A stretch of DNA of 64,000 bases from contig NC_081819.1 in assembly GCF_030704535.1 (NCBI RefSeq), forward strand, positions 20,494,001 through 20,558,000, read 5' to 3'. This stretch comes from Vitis vinifera. Its lineage: Eukaryota; Streptophyta; Magnoliopsida; Vitales; Vitaceae. Below, piece after piece: positions 21,909-35,200 of the stretch. The notes below the pieces were generated by a model. That model had not been told where the DNA came from, did not search any database, and worked only from the letters and a program-made list of their open reading frames with translations. The first letter of the stretch is position 1. Each line of letters opens with the position of its first letter. A program made the translations under genes and the position numbers.

Positions 21909-22247
21909 TGTTGTAGTACGTGGCTTATATTGAGTGAAAGACATATAGAGAAAAAGGGTCGTGTCGGTATTTGTCATTAAAGCTTATATTTTTATTACTA
22001 AGGGCAAAAGATAGGTTGAGGGAGGGGAGAGGGGGGATTATACAGTTCAGGGGTATTTTTTGGAATTTCATTACCTAAGAGTTAGTATAAATATCTTTTT
22101 ATGTAATCTTAATTTGATAAATAATCAAAGTCTTATTCCCTATTCCCGTAGTCTTATTCCCTATTCCCGTGGATGTAGGCAATCTATCGAACCATATTAA
22201 ATTTTTCACCATGAATCGTTGTACGGAAATCAACATTATCTACAACA
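21909..22247 (+). mobile_element. solo LTR, Ty1-copia type
   Basis: About 339 bp bounded by TGTTGTAG and CTACAACA, an 8-bp inverted TG...CA end pair. A TATA-like GTATAAATA lies near 22087, and the 3' part has CCCGTGGATGTAGGCAATC followed by CGAACCATATTAAA, typical of the U5 end of plant copia LTRs. A 21-bp tandem repeat (22130-22171) lies inside. Units A and B lack it: they run from GGTCATTATCT straight to TACATCCAT. No internal retrotransposon sequence is left. The expected 5-bp target duplication is not clean. Confidence 0.8.
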
Positions 22248-24492
22248 TACATCCATAAAAGAAAAAAGAAATTGGTTTATATGAATAACCATGACAGTGA
22301 ATTTGTACATAAACAAAGTATATTTAGAGTTATTGGATTAAAAAGTTGATTTTAATCCTCCAATTTTTGTCCTCTCTTTTTATTGTAAAAGTTACATTTT
22401 TTTAAACTACATATAAATAATCGAAATAGTGAATAATTTATGTCAATAATAGGTTATTTTTCAAGTAAAAATACAAGATGAGTTAGATTTACAAATTTGA
22501 GGATTATTTTATCTTTTAACCAAGTAATTTTTATGTTTAACATAATATGTAATGGACGAGTAACTTTTTCTAAATAATGGAAAGAGGGAGAGGATCCAAA
22601 CATGCCACTGAAAAATTCTACCATTAATTAATGGGCAATGAGGCTACAAACAAATTAAACTAAGATACAAAAATAAGGATACTAATGATTGGGACCAAGA
22701 TATAAGAATAAATAAAAATATGGTATAAATAATAAAACTTAAAAATATATACGTGATAATAGTTGATTGATGATGTATTTTCGATGAGATTTAAAGTATT
22801 GAATAATATTAATTACAAAATAATAAGATTAAAGTATAAGGGTTGAAATAATGAGTCATATAAATTATATGTGTGGCATAATCAGGCGGTGCCTTTTCAT
22901 TAGTTACCGAAAACGGTGGTATTTCTTTGGTATATATGTACCAAAAAAAGGTATATTCTTTACTATTGCGAGACCCAAACTTATCATATGTCATCGGTTA
23001 GTTGATTTTTGTAGCGATCTTCTTCTGGGTGACAATACTGTTTCTGTAGGGTGCTCACACTCGCTGCCTTGGTTTCTCTAACCACATGTTTTTTCTATGC
23101 TCAGCCGCCAAGCATGTGTAACGCTATGGCACATTAACTAGTAATTGGATTGTTCTACCGTGGCCAGGCCTTGGTCGGAGTGCTAGCTGCTCAAGGTTAC
23201 CGTGATAGAATCCTGGTTCGTAGACAATGAGGGCACGTGTCATTGGCGAGGGAGAGAGTCCCTACACTTGGTTGGACGGAAGCTCCTACTTTTCTTCCCA
23301 CGACAGCCAACTGTCTCCATCGATCCCCACATTCTCAAGTTGAAATTGGAACATTGCAAGTCATTATCTTAATTATGAGGTATTCACGTGGTCGTGTGGC
23401 ATGCGATAATTAATGTCACCTTAGTCATATTTGATCATGGTTTACTGATTGATTAGGCCTCGTGTTGTATTTTCTCAGTTTTCCTTTCATATTACTCCTT
23501 TCCTTCTCCCACTTTTCTTTTACTTCAAATTCTTATTGTACATCATTTCTGTCCAGAATTATTTCATGGTCTTCCTGGAGGTAGAGACTTCTGGACTTAT
23601 TGCCAGTTGATTTTTGAGATTTTCTGACATGCACTCATCCTCTAAAGATGAGCAAAATTTTCTCTAGGCCTGAGATCACAGTGGCCACCTCAGGATTGTC
23701 AAATGAAGCGGCCATAGGAGCATCACATGTGTCCAAGGCTTAATCATTAGAGTAAGGAAGTTTAATGTTCAGGTACATACGGTGCAGCCATGGAAGTCAA
23801 GAACATTATGGTTTTCTATCCCATCAAATGATGAGTATGATGAAAGCTTTGGGAAAATGTGGAAAATGAGGACAAAAACATGGAGATTGGTCTTGGAATA
23901 GCTGTGTACAACCTTAAGCTCCACGTGCAAGGATCTGGAAAAGAGAACACCTGCCCCTAGAGAAATTCAACTGCGTTTTTATGACAGCCGTTTATTTTCA
24001 TTCCTTTTCTCCCTTATGTGCTAATGTATGCAGATTTCATCCAGGCAGATTTCTTACTTAGGCATGGATATGAAGCCGCCCGCCACCCATGTGTAACGCT
24101 TAGGAAAATTAATGAATGGGACCCTGAGATTCGGGCATATGCAAATCCAAGTGGTCCGCTTCTGACATGAGATGAGAGAGGCTGAGAATATTTCCCACAA
24201 CCAAATGAGAATTTTCTTTTCTGGGTAGTGACTCATCTACATCCCTGACGGCCCATTTGGGGAAATCCCATCTTGATTATAGCTGTTAGGTCCATTATAC
24301 TCACAGTGGAGTGTCGCATTTTTCAACATTTTATCATCTTAAGAATGTCCTCAAGTGGCCGCCTGCCCAACTTCCTTGCACTTAACCATTGAAATTTGGC
24401 GTCCTCATCACAAACCATATCTATACCTATTAGCATGTAGGCAACTTTGATTAATTGATGTCCTTGCTTTAAAATCTTGTATTGGGGCAAGC

Positions 24493-25117
24493 ATGGAGAC
24501 GTCAAACATGGCTGCCCAAGTTCCACCCCGAGCCAGGACCCATCAGCCTTGCGCTGCTTGCAGGATGCTGAGGAGGAGGTGTGATAGAGACTGTATATTG
24601 GCACCCTACTTTCCAAGCTATGAGATTGAGAAATTCGCTGGTGTGCATAAAGTGTTTGGTGCTAGCAATGTTATCAAAATGATTCAGGTGATGGCCCTTT
24701 TGCTTTTAATTTCTGGGTCACAGTATCAGTTCATGTAATTGAATTTGGAGGATTTGATAAATCTTGTGTTTGTATCAGATGGTGGAGGAATCGAGGAGGG
24801 AGGATGCTGTCAAAGCCATAATTTATGAAGCAACAACAAGGCTTAGAGACCCGGTCTACGGCAGTGCTGGAGCAATTTTCCACTTGCAGAAAATGATTCA
24901 AGACCTCAATACACAACTGGACTCGATAAGAACTCAAACCCTGGTGCTTCGAGAACAAAGAGATCAGCTGTTAGGGATTCTAAAAAATGTTCATCGCAGG
25001 GATCCAGTTTCTCCCATTGATTTCCCCACGTTTGGTGATGCTGGTTCCTTATCCATTGATGATACAGTGGGCTGCGGTCCTTCCTCATTTCCCTCAGACT
25101 GTGACTGGATTCTGTGA
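24493..25117 (+). CDS. LOB domain (LBD) transcription factor, copy B
   Basis: Tandem paralogue of the LBD gene at 17856. Exons 24493-24687 and 24779-25117 with a 91-bp intron; 177 residues. The C block is identical to copy A. Nearly all changes in the LOB domain are conservative (EIEKF for EAEKF, VHKVF for VHRVF, VIKM for VIRM), whereas the last 40 residues diverge more, ending FPSDCDWIL instead of FPLDCDWTW. This pattern suggests purifying selection on the DNA-binding part. The degenerate zipper with Thr at the fourth heptad position is shared. Both exon frames are intact, so it is likely functional. A short upstream ORF at 24343 (starting MSSSGRLPNFLAL) stops before the gene. Confidence 0.92.
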
Positions 25118-25890
25118 GGAGTAAAAACAAAAGAGAAAACTACACAACTGCAACAGCCATGGTTTGCAGGAAGATTTTAGGAGAGAAAATGCATATATTT
25201 TCATTTTCAAAGAACTCTTATCGTACAATCATATCCCCAAAGAATATTAGGTGGTAGAATCCTGTTCTAGTTTACACTTTGTTATATAAATGATCGATCC
25301 TATAATCTTAATAAAAAACCAGTTTGACAGCAGTCTTCCTTCTTCTCGTTTCATTGATCACCTTTCTGCTTTCCTTTTTTTCTCCTGCAACTTCCTTCAA
25401 TGGAAACGCAGGGTATTCAGATTTTTCCACAAAATTAATCTTGTGTCAATCCAAGGGAATGAGGCCAAAGTGAGAATCTGTACAGACCCGTACAAGACGA
25501 CAAAAGGGATAAGGTGAAGAGGTATTTTTCAATGGAAGTAGCTGGAGGGGGTGAAAAGTGATGAATGCCTAACCATATGGTTTTGGAGGTTTGGATTGGA
25601 TCCCATATGTAAATATTGAGGAATGGAAGTAGTCAATAGTGAATACCAATGTTCCATTATCCAGAGTCTGTAGAGAAGTCAAAGAAGAAGCTGGTAGTGA
25701 AGGACCACCATGGCAGTGTGTTCCAGATGAATGCCAACCCACTTTCTTTCTTTCTTTCTAATATTGTAAGGAATCTATCCAACATATCTTTATCTACCAA
25801 CCAGGATGGCTAGACGGCAGTGCTTTTGCAATAGGTCATTATCTGTGTATACATCCATTTAGAATATCAGCAAAGAAAAATAATGAACTC

Positions 25891-25984
25891 TTTTTTTTTT
25901 TGTGATAACCAGGGACTCGAACCAGTGACCATTGAAGAACAAACTCAAGGCCGGACCAACTGAGCTACCCCTCAGAGTTAAAAA
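25891..25984 (-). mobile_element. tRNA-derived SINE with 14-bp target duplication
   Basis: On the minus strand the element has an A box (TAGCTCAGTTGGTCC, 25953-25967) and a B box (GGTTCGAGTCC, 25913-25923) about 30 bp apart, and ends in an A-rich tail. It is flanked by AAAATAATGAACTC (25877-25890) and AAAATAATAAACTC (25985-25998). Unit A has one uninterrupted version of this site (near 19300-19322), so the insertion happened in B after the duplication. The body is under 100 bp, little more than the tRNA-related head. Confidence 0.85.
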
Positions 25985-26130
25985 AAAATAATAAACTCGC
26001 ACATCAACCCATTTAACAATAATAACTTTTTCTAAGTCATGGGAAAGACAATCCAAACATGACATTGAAAAACCCTACAATGAATTAATGATACTGAATA
26101 TGATATCTCATTGATGAATATTTTCTATAT

Positions 26131-29100
26131 AATGGGAAGAAGTATAACTCTACCAGGATAGAATTTGGAGGGCATTTAATAGCTGCATTAGAAGCACACA
26201 TGTGTTTCATCCTTTTTTTTCTTTTTCTTTGATCATGGCACCAGCGTCTTCCTCTTTGAATGATCTCGTGCCTAATATGGACCATCACACAGGAAGCACT
26301 TAGTCTAGTGCAAACTCCTTAATTAAGAATGTATATATAAAGGTCGGTAACTCAATTTTTTTGTAATGTGAGTGAAAGGTATTTAATATTTGGAAAATAA
26401 TTATTTGAAATTACTTTTTGATGTCGTAAATACAAGGAGTAAAAACCGTTTTGATGAGGGTATTTTTGTCAAAAGAAAAAAAATGATTTTTATAATATAG
26501 GGCTGTTATTGTCATGTCACATAGATATGCCATATGTGATGATAAAAATAAATATTTTAATTGGACTTATTCTATATCCAGTGGGATAATGAAATTAAGA
26601 AAAAGTAAATATTTAATTAAAATGCTAGATATTGATTCATATAAATATACTCTAATACCTTTATATTTAAACAATTTTATTATCAATGTCTAAAAATATA
26701 ATATACAACCATTTAGTGGTTTTTATTCAATTATATAATTAATTTAATAAATTTCAACATAGAATTTTAGTCGAAAATGTTAAAAAAAGTGTTGTAAAAA
26801 ACCATTATGCACAAAATAAAATAATATAGGACAAAAATAAATTTTATTTTTTTTCTTTTAGAATTATTTAGGAAAAAAAAATATTAGAAAGTAGAAACAT
26901 GGGAGCTATTACCATAATTTTAAGGTGGGTTGTCAATTCCATGGCCAATGCAGTGAATAAGCTTGCTAATCTTATCTAAAATAATTAAAAATAAACTCTT
27001 AGAGACTTTAAAAAATAAAGGTTTTTAAAAAATTGAGATATTAATTTTAAAAAAAAATTGAAGTATTAATAAAGTATTTGTTTGGATACAATTACTAATA
27101 ACTTTTAAATTCTAGAGATTAAAAAGGAGGAAACTTTCATCTAATATATTTATTTTAATAAAAATTTCATAATGTCTCTTGATATGAAAAATAAGTATTT
27201 AATATTTGGAAAATAATTATTTGAAATTACTAAGTATAAATATTACAATCAATTTTTTTTAAATTACTTTCAAATTAAAATAAAAAATAAGAAATTTAAT
27301 GTAGTTTGGAACTTCTCTCCAAACTTATTAAGTTACGTATTTATTAGTTTTATTAAGAATTTTAAAACAATTTTAAAACTTCTCTCAAAACTACTTATTT
27401 AATAGTTTTATTTATAATTAAGAATTTTAAAACTTATGAAGTTAAATGTTTGGTAAAACTTAGTATTTATTATTTAATGACTTAAATTAACTTTAAGTTG
27501 TTGACTTAAAACTTATTACTTAATTTTTACTTTAAGTATTAAGGTTGTTTAATAAAATTAACTTAAAATTTATTTTAATTTATTAAATTAACATATTTAT
27601 CCTTATAAATTATAATCAAAACAAAGAAGATCAAATAACAATAAAAGTCGTGGAGTAACAAAAAATGTTGTAGAGGTAATTATGACAAATAGAAATAAAA
27701 AGGTAAAATGAAGATGTTGACTTAAAAATAAGTTAATAGTTTTTACTTTTCACTTAAAAGTTGTTTTTATTTTAAATCATACCATTAAGTTATTTTACCA
27801 AATATACTTAATTTACTCAATAATTTAAATTAAGTTACTAAGTTATTAAGTTTATCGAATACCCACTTAATAGTTTTATTAAATTATTGTTAGTAAAGTT
27901 ATTTATTTTATAATTTTATTAAGTTATGAATTTTAAAACTATTTGGAAATATAAAAAAATAGTTGCACAAAATAGTTGGAAATATCAAAGATTTGGAAAG
28001 AATTTCAAAATATCAAAATTAACGGCATTCCTGATTCAACATTGAAAAATTGAAAAACCGATACATGTTTAATCTATTTTTAAAATAGCAATAATAAAAA
28101 TATAACCATTCTAAGAAAACATTAAGAAAAAAAATGATAAGTAAAATTATTTTCTCATATTTGATTTATCATAAAAAAAAATGTAAGAATAATTAATAAA
28201 TTTAAAATCTATTTTTTATTTTCTTATTTTTCATTTTATTTTCTCTATTTCATAACATACTTCAAATTTTTCAAGAACTAACACCGTCATTTGGAGCCCT
28301 TCATAGTCCATCCTTGTTTAAATAATTACAAAATAAGTTACTTAAATAGGTCATGTGGAAAGTATATGCATCTTGTGTCTGATAACATTGTCATTTTAAA
28401 AATGTATATTGCATATAATTATAAAGTATTGAAGGTATATTACTCGATTTTAAATTCGATAAAGCAATATGAAAAACACGGTATGGTTTTGAATAAAATA
28501 TAATAAACCCTAAAATATATTTTTAACTTTCAAAAATAAAAAAATTAGTGATATATTTTTCCAAATATTTTTATTCTTCTACATCTTATACCAAATTTCC
28601 AACAATTAAACTTATATTCAATTTTTAAAATAAAATTATATTTATAAATTTAATTTTAAGAATAATTAGGGCTCAAATCAAATAAATTTTTTTATTTATC
28701 TCTTGTTTTTAAGACAAAAAATATATAATAAAAAAATTGTGGTTATATTAATTTTAAATGAAAAACAATACAAAAAATTTAATTTTTTAGTGATTGATTG
28801 TAAAAGAAAATGTATTTATTAAGAAAAATAATAATTTAACTATTATATTTTTAAATTTTGCATAAAAATTAAATTATTAAAACAGATTTATTACAATTAA
28901 AGATATAAAATAAGTCTACTATTTTTTTTATACTTGTTAACTTTTATATAACGTTTTTAAAAAAAAAAAAAATATTTAAACCGAATAAAAGCTTATGTTT
29001 TTGACATATTATTTATATTTTTGATAATTTTCCCGTAATTTATTAATTTAATCATATCCTTTATAGATTAATTATAATTTTTAATTATTTATTGGTTTTT

Positions 29101-29150
29101 ATTAATAATAATAAAAAGTTAAAAACCTTTTCCTTATAGGAAAACATTGC
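26131..29150. other. AT-rich intergenic DNA
   Basis: No coding sequence is visible between the LBD duplication and the Rav1-like gene. It contains a MITE-like element at 27442-27866 and long A/T-rich stretches. Confidence 0.5.
27442..27866. mobile_element. MITE-like element with inverted ends
   Basis: The left end reads TTAAATGTTTGGTAAAACTT and continues with a GACTTAAATTAA block. The right end, reverse complemented, reads GGGTATTCGATAAACTTAAT and continues ACTTAATTTAAATTA. The interior is non-coding. The ends resemble hAT-type MITEs common in grape; that assignment is from memory and no clean target duplication was found. Confidence 0.5.
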
Positions 29151-29225
29151 ATGTGTACAATGCCGCATTTATTTACATATAACAAAACTGTTGCTACTCA
29201 TCCCTATGATCAGATGAAGAAAAAA

Positions 29226-32200
29226 ATGCAAGACTCAATCACAGCCGTAGATTTGCCCGGCCAGTTGCCTCTCCAATTCGTCAAGTCGGATCCAATCCCA
29301 CCGGCCCCGACCCCATCCCAGTTTGCCGTCGATTGGCTGCCGGACTTCGCCGGACTCTCATGGGTCGCCTACGGAGCCTCCACGTTGCTCGTAATCTCCC
29401 ACTTTCCCTCTCCTCTCTCCTCAGAGGAAGCCCTAATCGGCCCAATTTTCCGGCAGGTAGTGGAGATCGCAGCCGACGAGTCCGCCGCCGTTTCGGTGGT
29501 TGGTTGGTCGCCGGCTACGCCCTCGGTCGGTGAGCTGGCGGTGGCGTCGGGGAACTGCGTCTGCGTGTTTTCGCATGATTCGGAGAGGGCGGAAGGTATG
29601 TGGTTAAAACTCTTATTGTTGAGGTCTGTTTGGTTGCTGGGAAATTGTGAGAGGATGGAAGAAAAGTGAATGTGAAGATTAGTCAGATGGTTGTATATGA
29701 CCTAATTTGAACTCTTAGGTTGCATTGGGTGATTTGGGTCGTGTGATATTGGATTTGGATTGGAATTCCCAACAAATTCTTGCTCATTTTATGGAATTGA
29801 ACTCCTCTCGTGGGATGTGTTTGGTTATTGAGAAAATGTAGAAAAAAAGAACAGAAAATGAGTATGAAGTGAACTTATAGCTTAACAAAGTTACTGTACA
29901 TTGAAATTGGAGTTCTATTAGAATTCCCAAAAAAAAAAAAAAACTCTTCCTTGTACTTTGAAATTTGGTCTGTGGATTTTGGTTTTATGGGAATCCTGCA
30001 GTGGAATTGGCTTCCCAGTTGCCAGGCTCGACCTCATGTGACCAAGTACCATCAATGCAGTACCATATTGTAGGTGGATATCAGAATTATCCAACTTTGT
30101 GATTGTGTTGTAAATCCTTACTACCAATCAGACTTGTTTGAGCATCAATATATGGTTAAGGCCTCTCTTGACAATTCCTTACTTCGATGAAACTTTGACA
30201 TTTTTCTTAAAATTTCTGTATTAAAATACTTTCTAACTTTGGGATGCTGATAACCATGATTTTTCTTTTTAATAAGTTGATAACTATGATGATATGTTTA
30301 AAATGTTTTACAACTATGAATGCGATTATGTCATGTGTGTACTACTTGGGAGTGTTTAAGGTTCTTGAAGATGGGAAATGATAATTTTTACTTTTTTCGC
30401 ATAAAAGATACTAAGGGAAAGTTAATTTGTTTGGATCTGTTAATAAAATTTGTTATCTTTATGGCCTTATTTTAAAATATGCAACAACAACAATTCCTAA
30501 AGTCTGTGTGGATTTCTAGGATTCTACCACTGGGTCCTTTTTAATACATTTGTACCTGCAAATTATGTAGGTAAAGGAACATATGTTTTATGCAAAACAG
30601 AATAATGAAAATATAAGCTTTTAAATAATATAATTTATGTATAATATTCTCTACGGAAAGTAATGTATGTTTTCATCTTGATAATTACTTATTTGTAAAA
30701 GGAGGTATCTTTGATTGTTTTCTCTTCTTTTCCATTTTGTTTGGATATCTTGAAGTTGAGATCTCTTTTACTCATATTCAGGTTCTTTTTGTTGGGGCCA
30801 GACTGCAGTGCTTGTACACTCTACCAAGGTGGAGGCTATCAAGTGGACTGGTTCTGGAGATGGGATAATTGCCGGTGGAACAGAGGTGGTCCTCTGGAAA
30901 AACAAGAGCAGGTCCTGGGAAATAGCTTGGAAGTTTAAATCAGAACACCCTCAAACCTTTGTTTCTGCAACCTGGTCCATTGAAGGACCATTGGCTTCTG
31001 CAGCTTATCATAGTAAACTTCATATAGGAGGATGGTTTTCTCCATTCAATGACGCTAGCAAATGTGTGTTAGTATGTTACAATGATGGAAATTCTGAATA
31101 TGTGAAAACTGAGCTACGTCATCCTCAGCCTGTCTCAATGATTCAGTGGAGGCCATCGACAAGACAACAACAATCAAAGGGAGATGCAAAATATCCAATG
31201 AGGCACGTGCTGCTAACATGCTGCTTGGATGGAACTGTAAGGTTGTGGAGTGAGATTGATAATGGGAGGGTCAGAAAGATTGGCACCGAAACCAATGATC
31301 AGAAGACTGTGAGACGATCATTTCGTGTTGCTGCTGTGATTGAGATAAATCAGACCTTGAACGGAACTTTGGGAACAAATGTATTTGTGACATGGGCAAC
31401 AGAAATTGCAGGTATAATTAAGACAGGTGAAGGAGCTAATCAAATTTTCTCTACAAAACATCATGAGCATGAAAAGGCTGGAAAGTGTGAGTGGTTAATT
31501 GGGTTTGGTCCAGGGATGTTCCTTACTTTTTGGGCCATCCACTGCCTTGATGACTTCTCACCTGTGAGATTCCCTCGAGTGACTTTATGGAAGAGACAGG
31601 AGGTCCAGGGTGCTGAAATAGGAAATTTTCATAATACTGGTAATTCAAATTCTGAAGACCAATCTGTTCTTAATAAAGTTGTTATTATGAGGAATCTGTT
31701 ATTTGGTCCACCAATCGCGTGCTCTTTGATTCAGTTATTACCTTGTAATTCTTTATGCTGGTCGTTTTTATATACTCAAGCATTTAATGGTACGCAGGAT
31801 GGATCTATAAATAAATTCACAAGAGAGAACATTTTATCATGTTGTTCTGGGGCTACCTTAAATATAGATGGACATAGTGGAAAGATTTTACAAGTTGCAG
31901 TGCATCCTTATAGCTGTAAAGTTGAACTTGCTGCTTCTTTGGATTCTAATGGATTGCTTCTACTTTGGTCACTTTCTACCATTTCCAACTGTATTTTGGG
32001 CCTGTCTACATTGAATCCTACATGGAAACTTTGTGGAAAATTTGCAACTCAAGATTCTGGCTCCAAATATACGAGCTTGCATTGGGCACCTTCAGTATTG
32101 GATGAAGACTGCATCCTTCTTATGGGACATGCTGGGGGAATTGATCTCTTTATAGTTAAGGTTTCTCAAAGTGAAGAGGAAAAAGTTATATGTTACAAGT

Positions 32201-35200
32201 TGTGCACTATACCTTTTACTAAACATGGTCCTTGTCAGGATGGTCCCGCAAATGTATTCTCAATTCCTCTGCTTTCTGCTTGTAATAAAACATTTAGTTC
32301 AAATAAGTTTATGTTTTTAGCAGTATGGATGAAACCTTTTCAGGCCCTATCATGGGCAATCACTTTGCATTCCTGTGATTTATCAGGAAGCTGCTTTGGA
32401 TGCAGTTCTGACATTGGAAATACTGCTGAAAATGAGGAGATGAGGTTTGAGAATATTTTTTCTGGTAGAAAATATTCTGTTCTTGTAAATCCTTGCTCAT
32501 CCCAATTTCCAGATCCTCATATCCATGATCAGGTTACGAGTTATGCTGTGGTTTGTCCAGCTAATTCAATTCCTTCATTACAACAAGGTCAGGTTTCTTC
32601 TAATGATTTGCACATTGACATTCCTGCATATCACATGGCCACAGGCTGCTCTGATGGTACTTTGAAACTATGGAGAAGCAACTCTTCTAGATTATCAAAC
32701 CCTCATTTTCTATGGGAGCTTGTGGGTATGTTTGTGGCACATCAAGGACCCATCAGTGCAATATCTTTGACTGATTGTGGTCAGAAGATTGCAACCATCT
32801 GCATGGCTGGTCATTTAAGTACTGCCAGCACCCTTCGTATATGGGAGTCTGTACACCTTACAGGTGCAGGAAGTTTTGTATTAGAAGATACCGTTTCTGT
32901 CGATGGAGATGTTGTTGCTCTAAGTTGGTTAGCATTAGGAAATGGTCAGTTACTGCTTGGAGTTTGCATGCAAAATGAGTTGCAGGTGTATGCCCAGAGG
33001 CGTTGTGGTGGTCAGACTTTGTTAAGCTCTGGAAAATCTCTGGAATTGCATATTTGGTTTTGTATGGCATCTGCTCGTACTTTCCCTTCTATTCATGACT
33101 TCCTTTGGGGGCCCAAGGCCACAGCTGTGGTCATTCACAGTAACTATTTTTGTCTGTTTGGTCAGTGGTTATTAAGTGTGGATAGGAAAGATCAGTCTAA
33201 TTGCCACCCAGAATGTACCAAGGGCAGTCCTGATTTCAAATTTGAAGCAGACAAAGATGTTCTTTCTATAATTTCCACCGACTCTGGCATTCTTGATTTC
33301 AAAGCATTATCAATGGAAGATAGTACTGGAGAATGCAAATCCAAGCTGCCTATTAACATAAATATGACTGGCCATCTATCCAGCAGTTTGTTTGCAGCAA
33401 GGACTCGAATGAAATATGGTTCTGGTGCCAAGCTCGGTTTCTGGAGTATACTAGAAGTTGCAGAGAAATTATGTGGATCTTTGCCTGTTTATCATCCTGA
33501 GGCGCTCCTGATGAATATATATTCAGGTATTTTATAAGCAGTGATACACTGATCCTTATAGAAAGAAACGGAAATTTTATCCCATTTTCTTCTTCTTCAT
33601 GCAACATTCATTTGATGGAAGTAGTACAGCTGTTCAGTTAAGAATTCTGGAGCTTGATATGATATCCAGAATTCTTAACTGAACAGCTGTACTACTTCCA
33701 TCAAATGAATGTTGCATGAAGAAGACGAAAATGGGATAAAATTTCCATTTCTTTCTTTTTCATGGCCTTAGTTTCATAGTTCACAGTTACCTCTTTTCTT
33801 CTTTCTTGGTAGGAAAAACAAGGAACTATATAAGGGTGCCTAAGAGAGTAACTATTGTGTATATAACATTGTGGTCTGAGTATAAATGCTGGGATTTTTG
33901 CAACAATCTGAAGAGGAAAAATAACTGACCTTTCATGAAAGGAAGAGTCAATCCTTGCAAACTTAAATATGATTTTTACCAGAATAATGAATAGATCTGC
34001 AGTGAACCCGGTAGCTACTCTTGAACTCTCACTGATATATTTATATAGAACCATAATTCCCATCACTTTCTTCTAAGAGCATCTGGAATATTTCAATACA
34101 TATTACATGCTCTGTTACTGTTGACCACACAAGTAACTCACATTTGCACATTAGATATGTCATTCTACTCAAACTTATTGTCACCTTTCAGTTACAAAAC
34201 TATTTATTTCATTTTATTGTATTAGATGTTTTCTCTAAAAAAGAGTTTATAGTACTTGTTTCATTTTAGCTGACATGTTACTCACGGCTTGTAGTCTGTC
34301 ATGTGTATAGGCAATTGGAAACGTGCTTATATAGCTTTGCAGCATCTTGTTGAGTGTCTTACTTCTACTCATGCTCCTGAGAGAAGACATTCCACTGCAA
34401 AGTCTAGCCACATCATCCCACAGATTCACTTGTCAAATTATTTTGAAGGACATCTCTCAAAAGCTTCAACTGACAAAGGATTTCAATGGAGTAGAGAGGA
34501 CACTTTAGTCACATCGTCTGCACAGTTTCAGAGAGGTCCAATCCAGTTTTCATACAATTCAGAGTCTGATGCTCCCAGGAATATGTTCTCTTCATCTTCT
34601 ACAAAATCTGAACTCAGCAGCTTTGTTGAACCACTTGAGAAGTTCTATGAATTAGCAGCCATAACCAGCTCAGAGAAGATGCAAATTCTTGCGATTATTG
34701 ATCTTCTTAATGAAGTCAATAATCCCCACTCTGCTTCTGCCTATGGGAGTCTTGATGAACCTGGCCAAAGGTACTTGTAAATCTGGTTGATTATGTATGT
34801 TTTTGGTGTTATTGATGTTCTAGACTTCTAGTCCATTACATGAAAGATTTTCTTCCCTCTTGATTTTATGCCTTTTCTGTGTGCATCTCGGTTTTCGCTT
34901 TGGGAACTGGTCTATGGTTTAAGAATTCAGGTACAGGACAACGTAAAACTGGTCTTCAGATGACCCATCGACTGTGGAGGGAATGGGTTCAGTGTCTTAT
35001 TGGCTAGGAAGACTGAATGCAGGAAGAAGTTATCTCAAATTTGGATGTGCTTCCTGAACAAATTTAGAAGGCTATTTAGCTATTGGTAGAATTTAGGCTG
35101 TAAATTGTACAAATGTGGTGTTTTTGTTTTCAGGGACAGGTGATGGGGAAAGCTTGGCTTTATAACCAAATGAGGACTGGTTTTCCATTTTTGTATATAA

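Larger units (their letters stand above)
21225..22640 (+). repeat. segmental duplication unit C (truncated)
   Basis: Homologous to the 3' portions of units A and B: the LBD stop region, the TTCATTGATCACCTTTC block, the GTGGAAAGTGATGAATGCC block, then ACCAACCA and GGTCATTATCTG. It is interrupted by a solo LTR (21909-22247) and by about 240 bp of unrelated sequence near 22310-22555, then resumes with GTAACTTTTTCTAA and GGATCCAAACATG. Confidence 0.75.
22996..26130 (+). repeat. segmental duplication unit B (contains LBD gene B)
   Basis: Direct copy of unit A, about 8.5 kb downstream at its left end and 6.6 kb at the LBD gene. It retains the same order of non-coding blocks, including G-boxes in GGGCACGTGTCATTGG (B about 23231, A about 15243) and TTCACGTGGTCGTGT. 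A SINE at 25891-25984 is private to B. Confidence 0.85.

Noticed and set aside
25911-25970. Functional tRNA gene
   Set aside because: A and B boxes are present, but the arms do not form a full cloverleaf and it is flanked by a target duplication and an A-tail, so it is a SINE.
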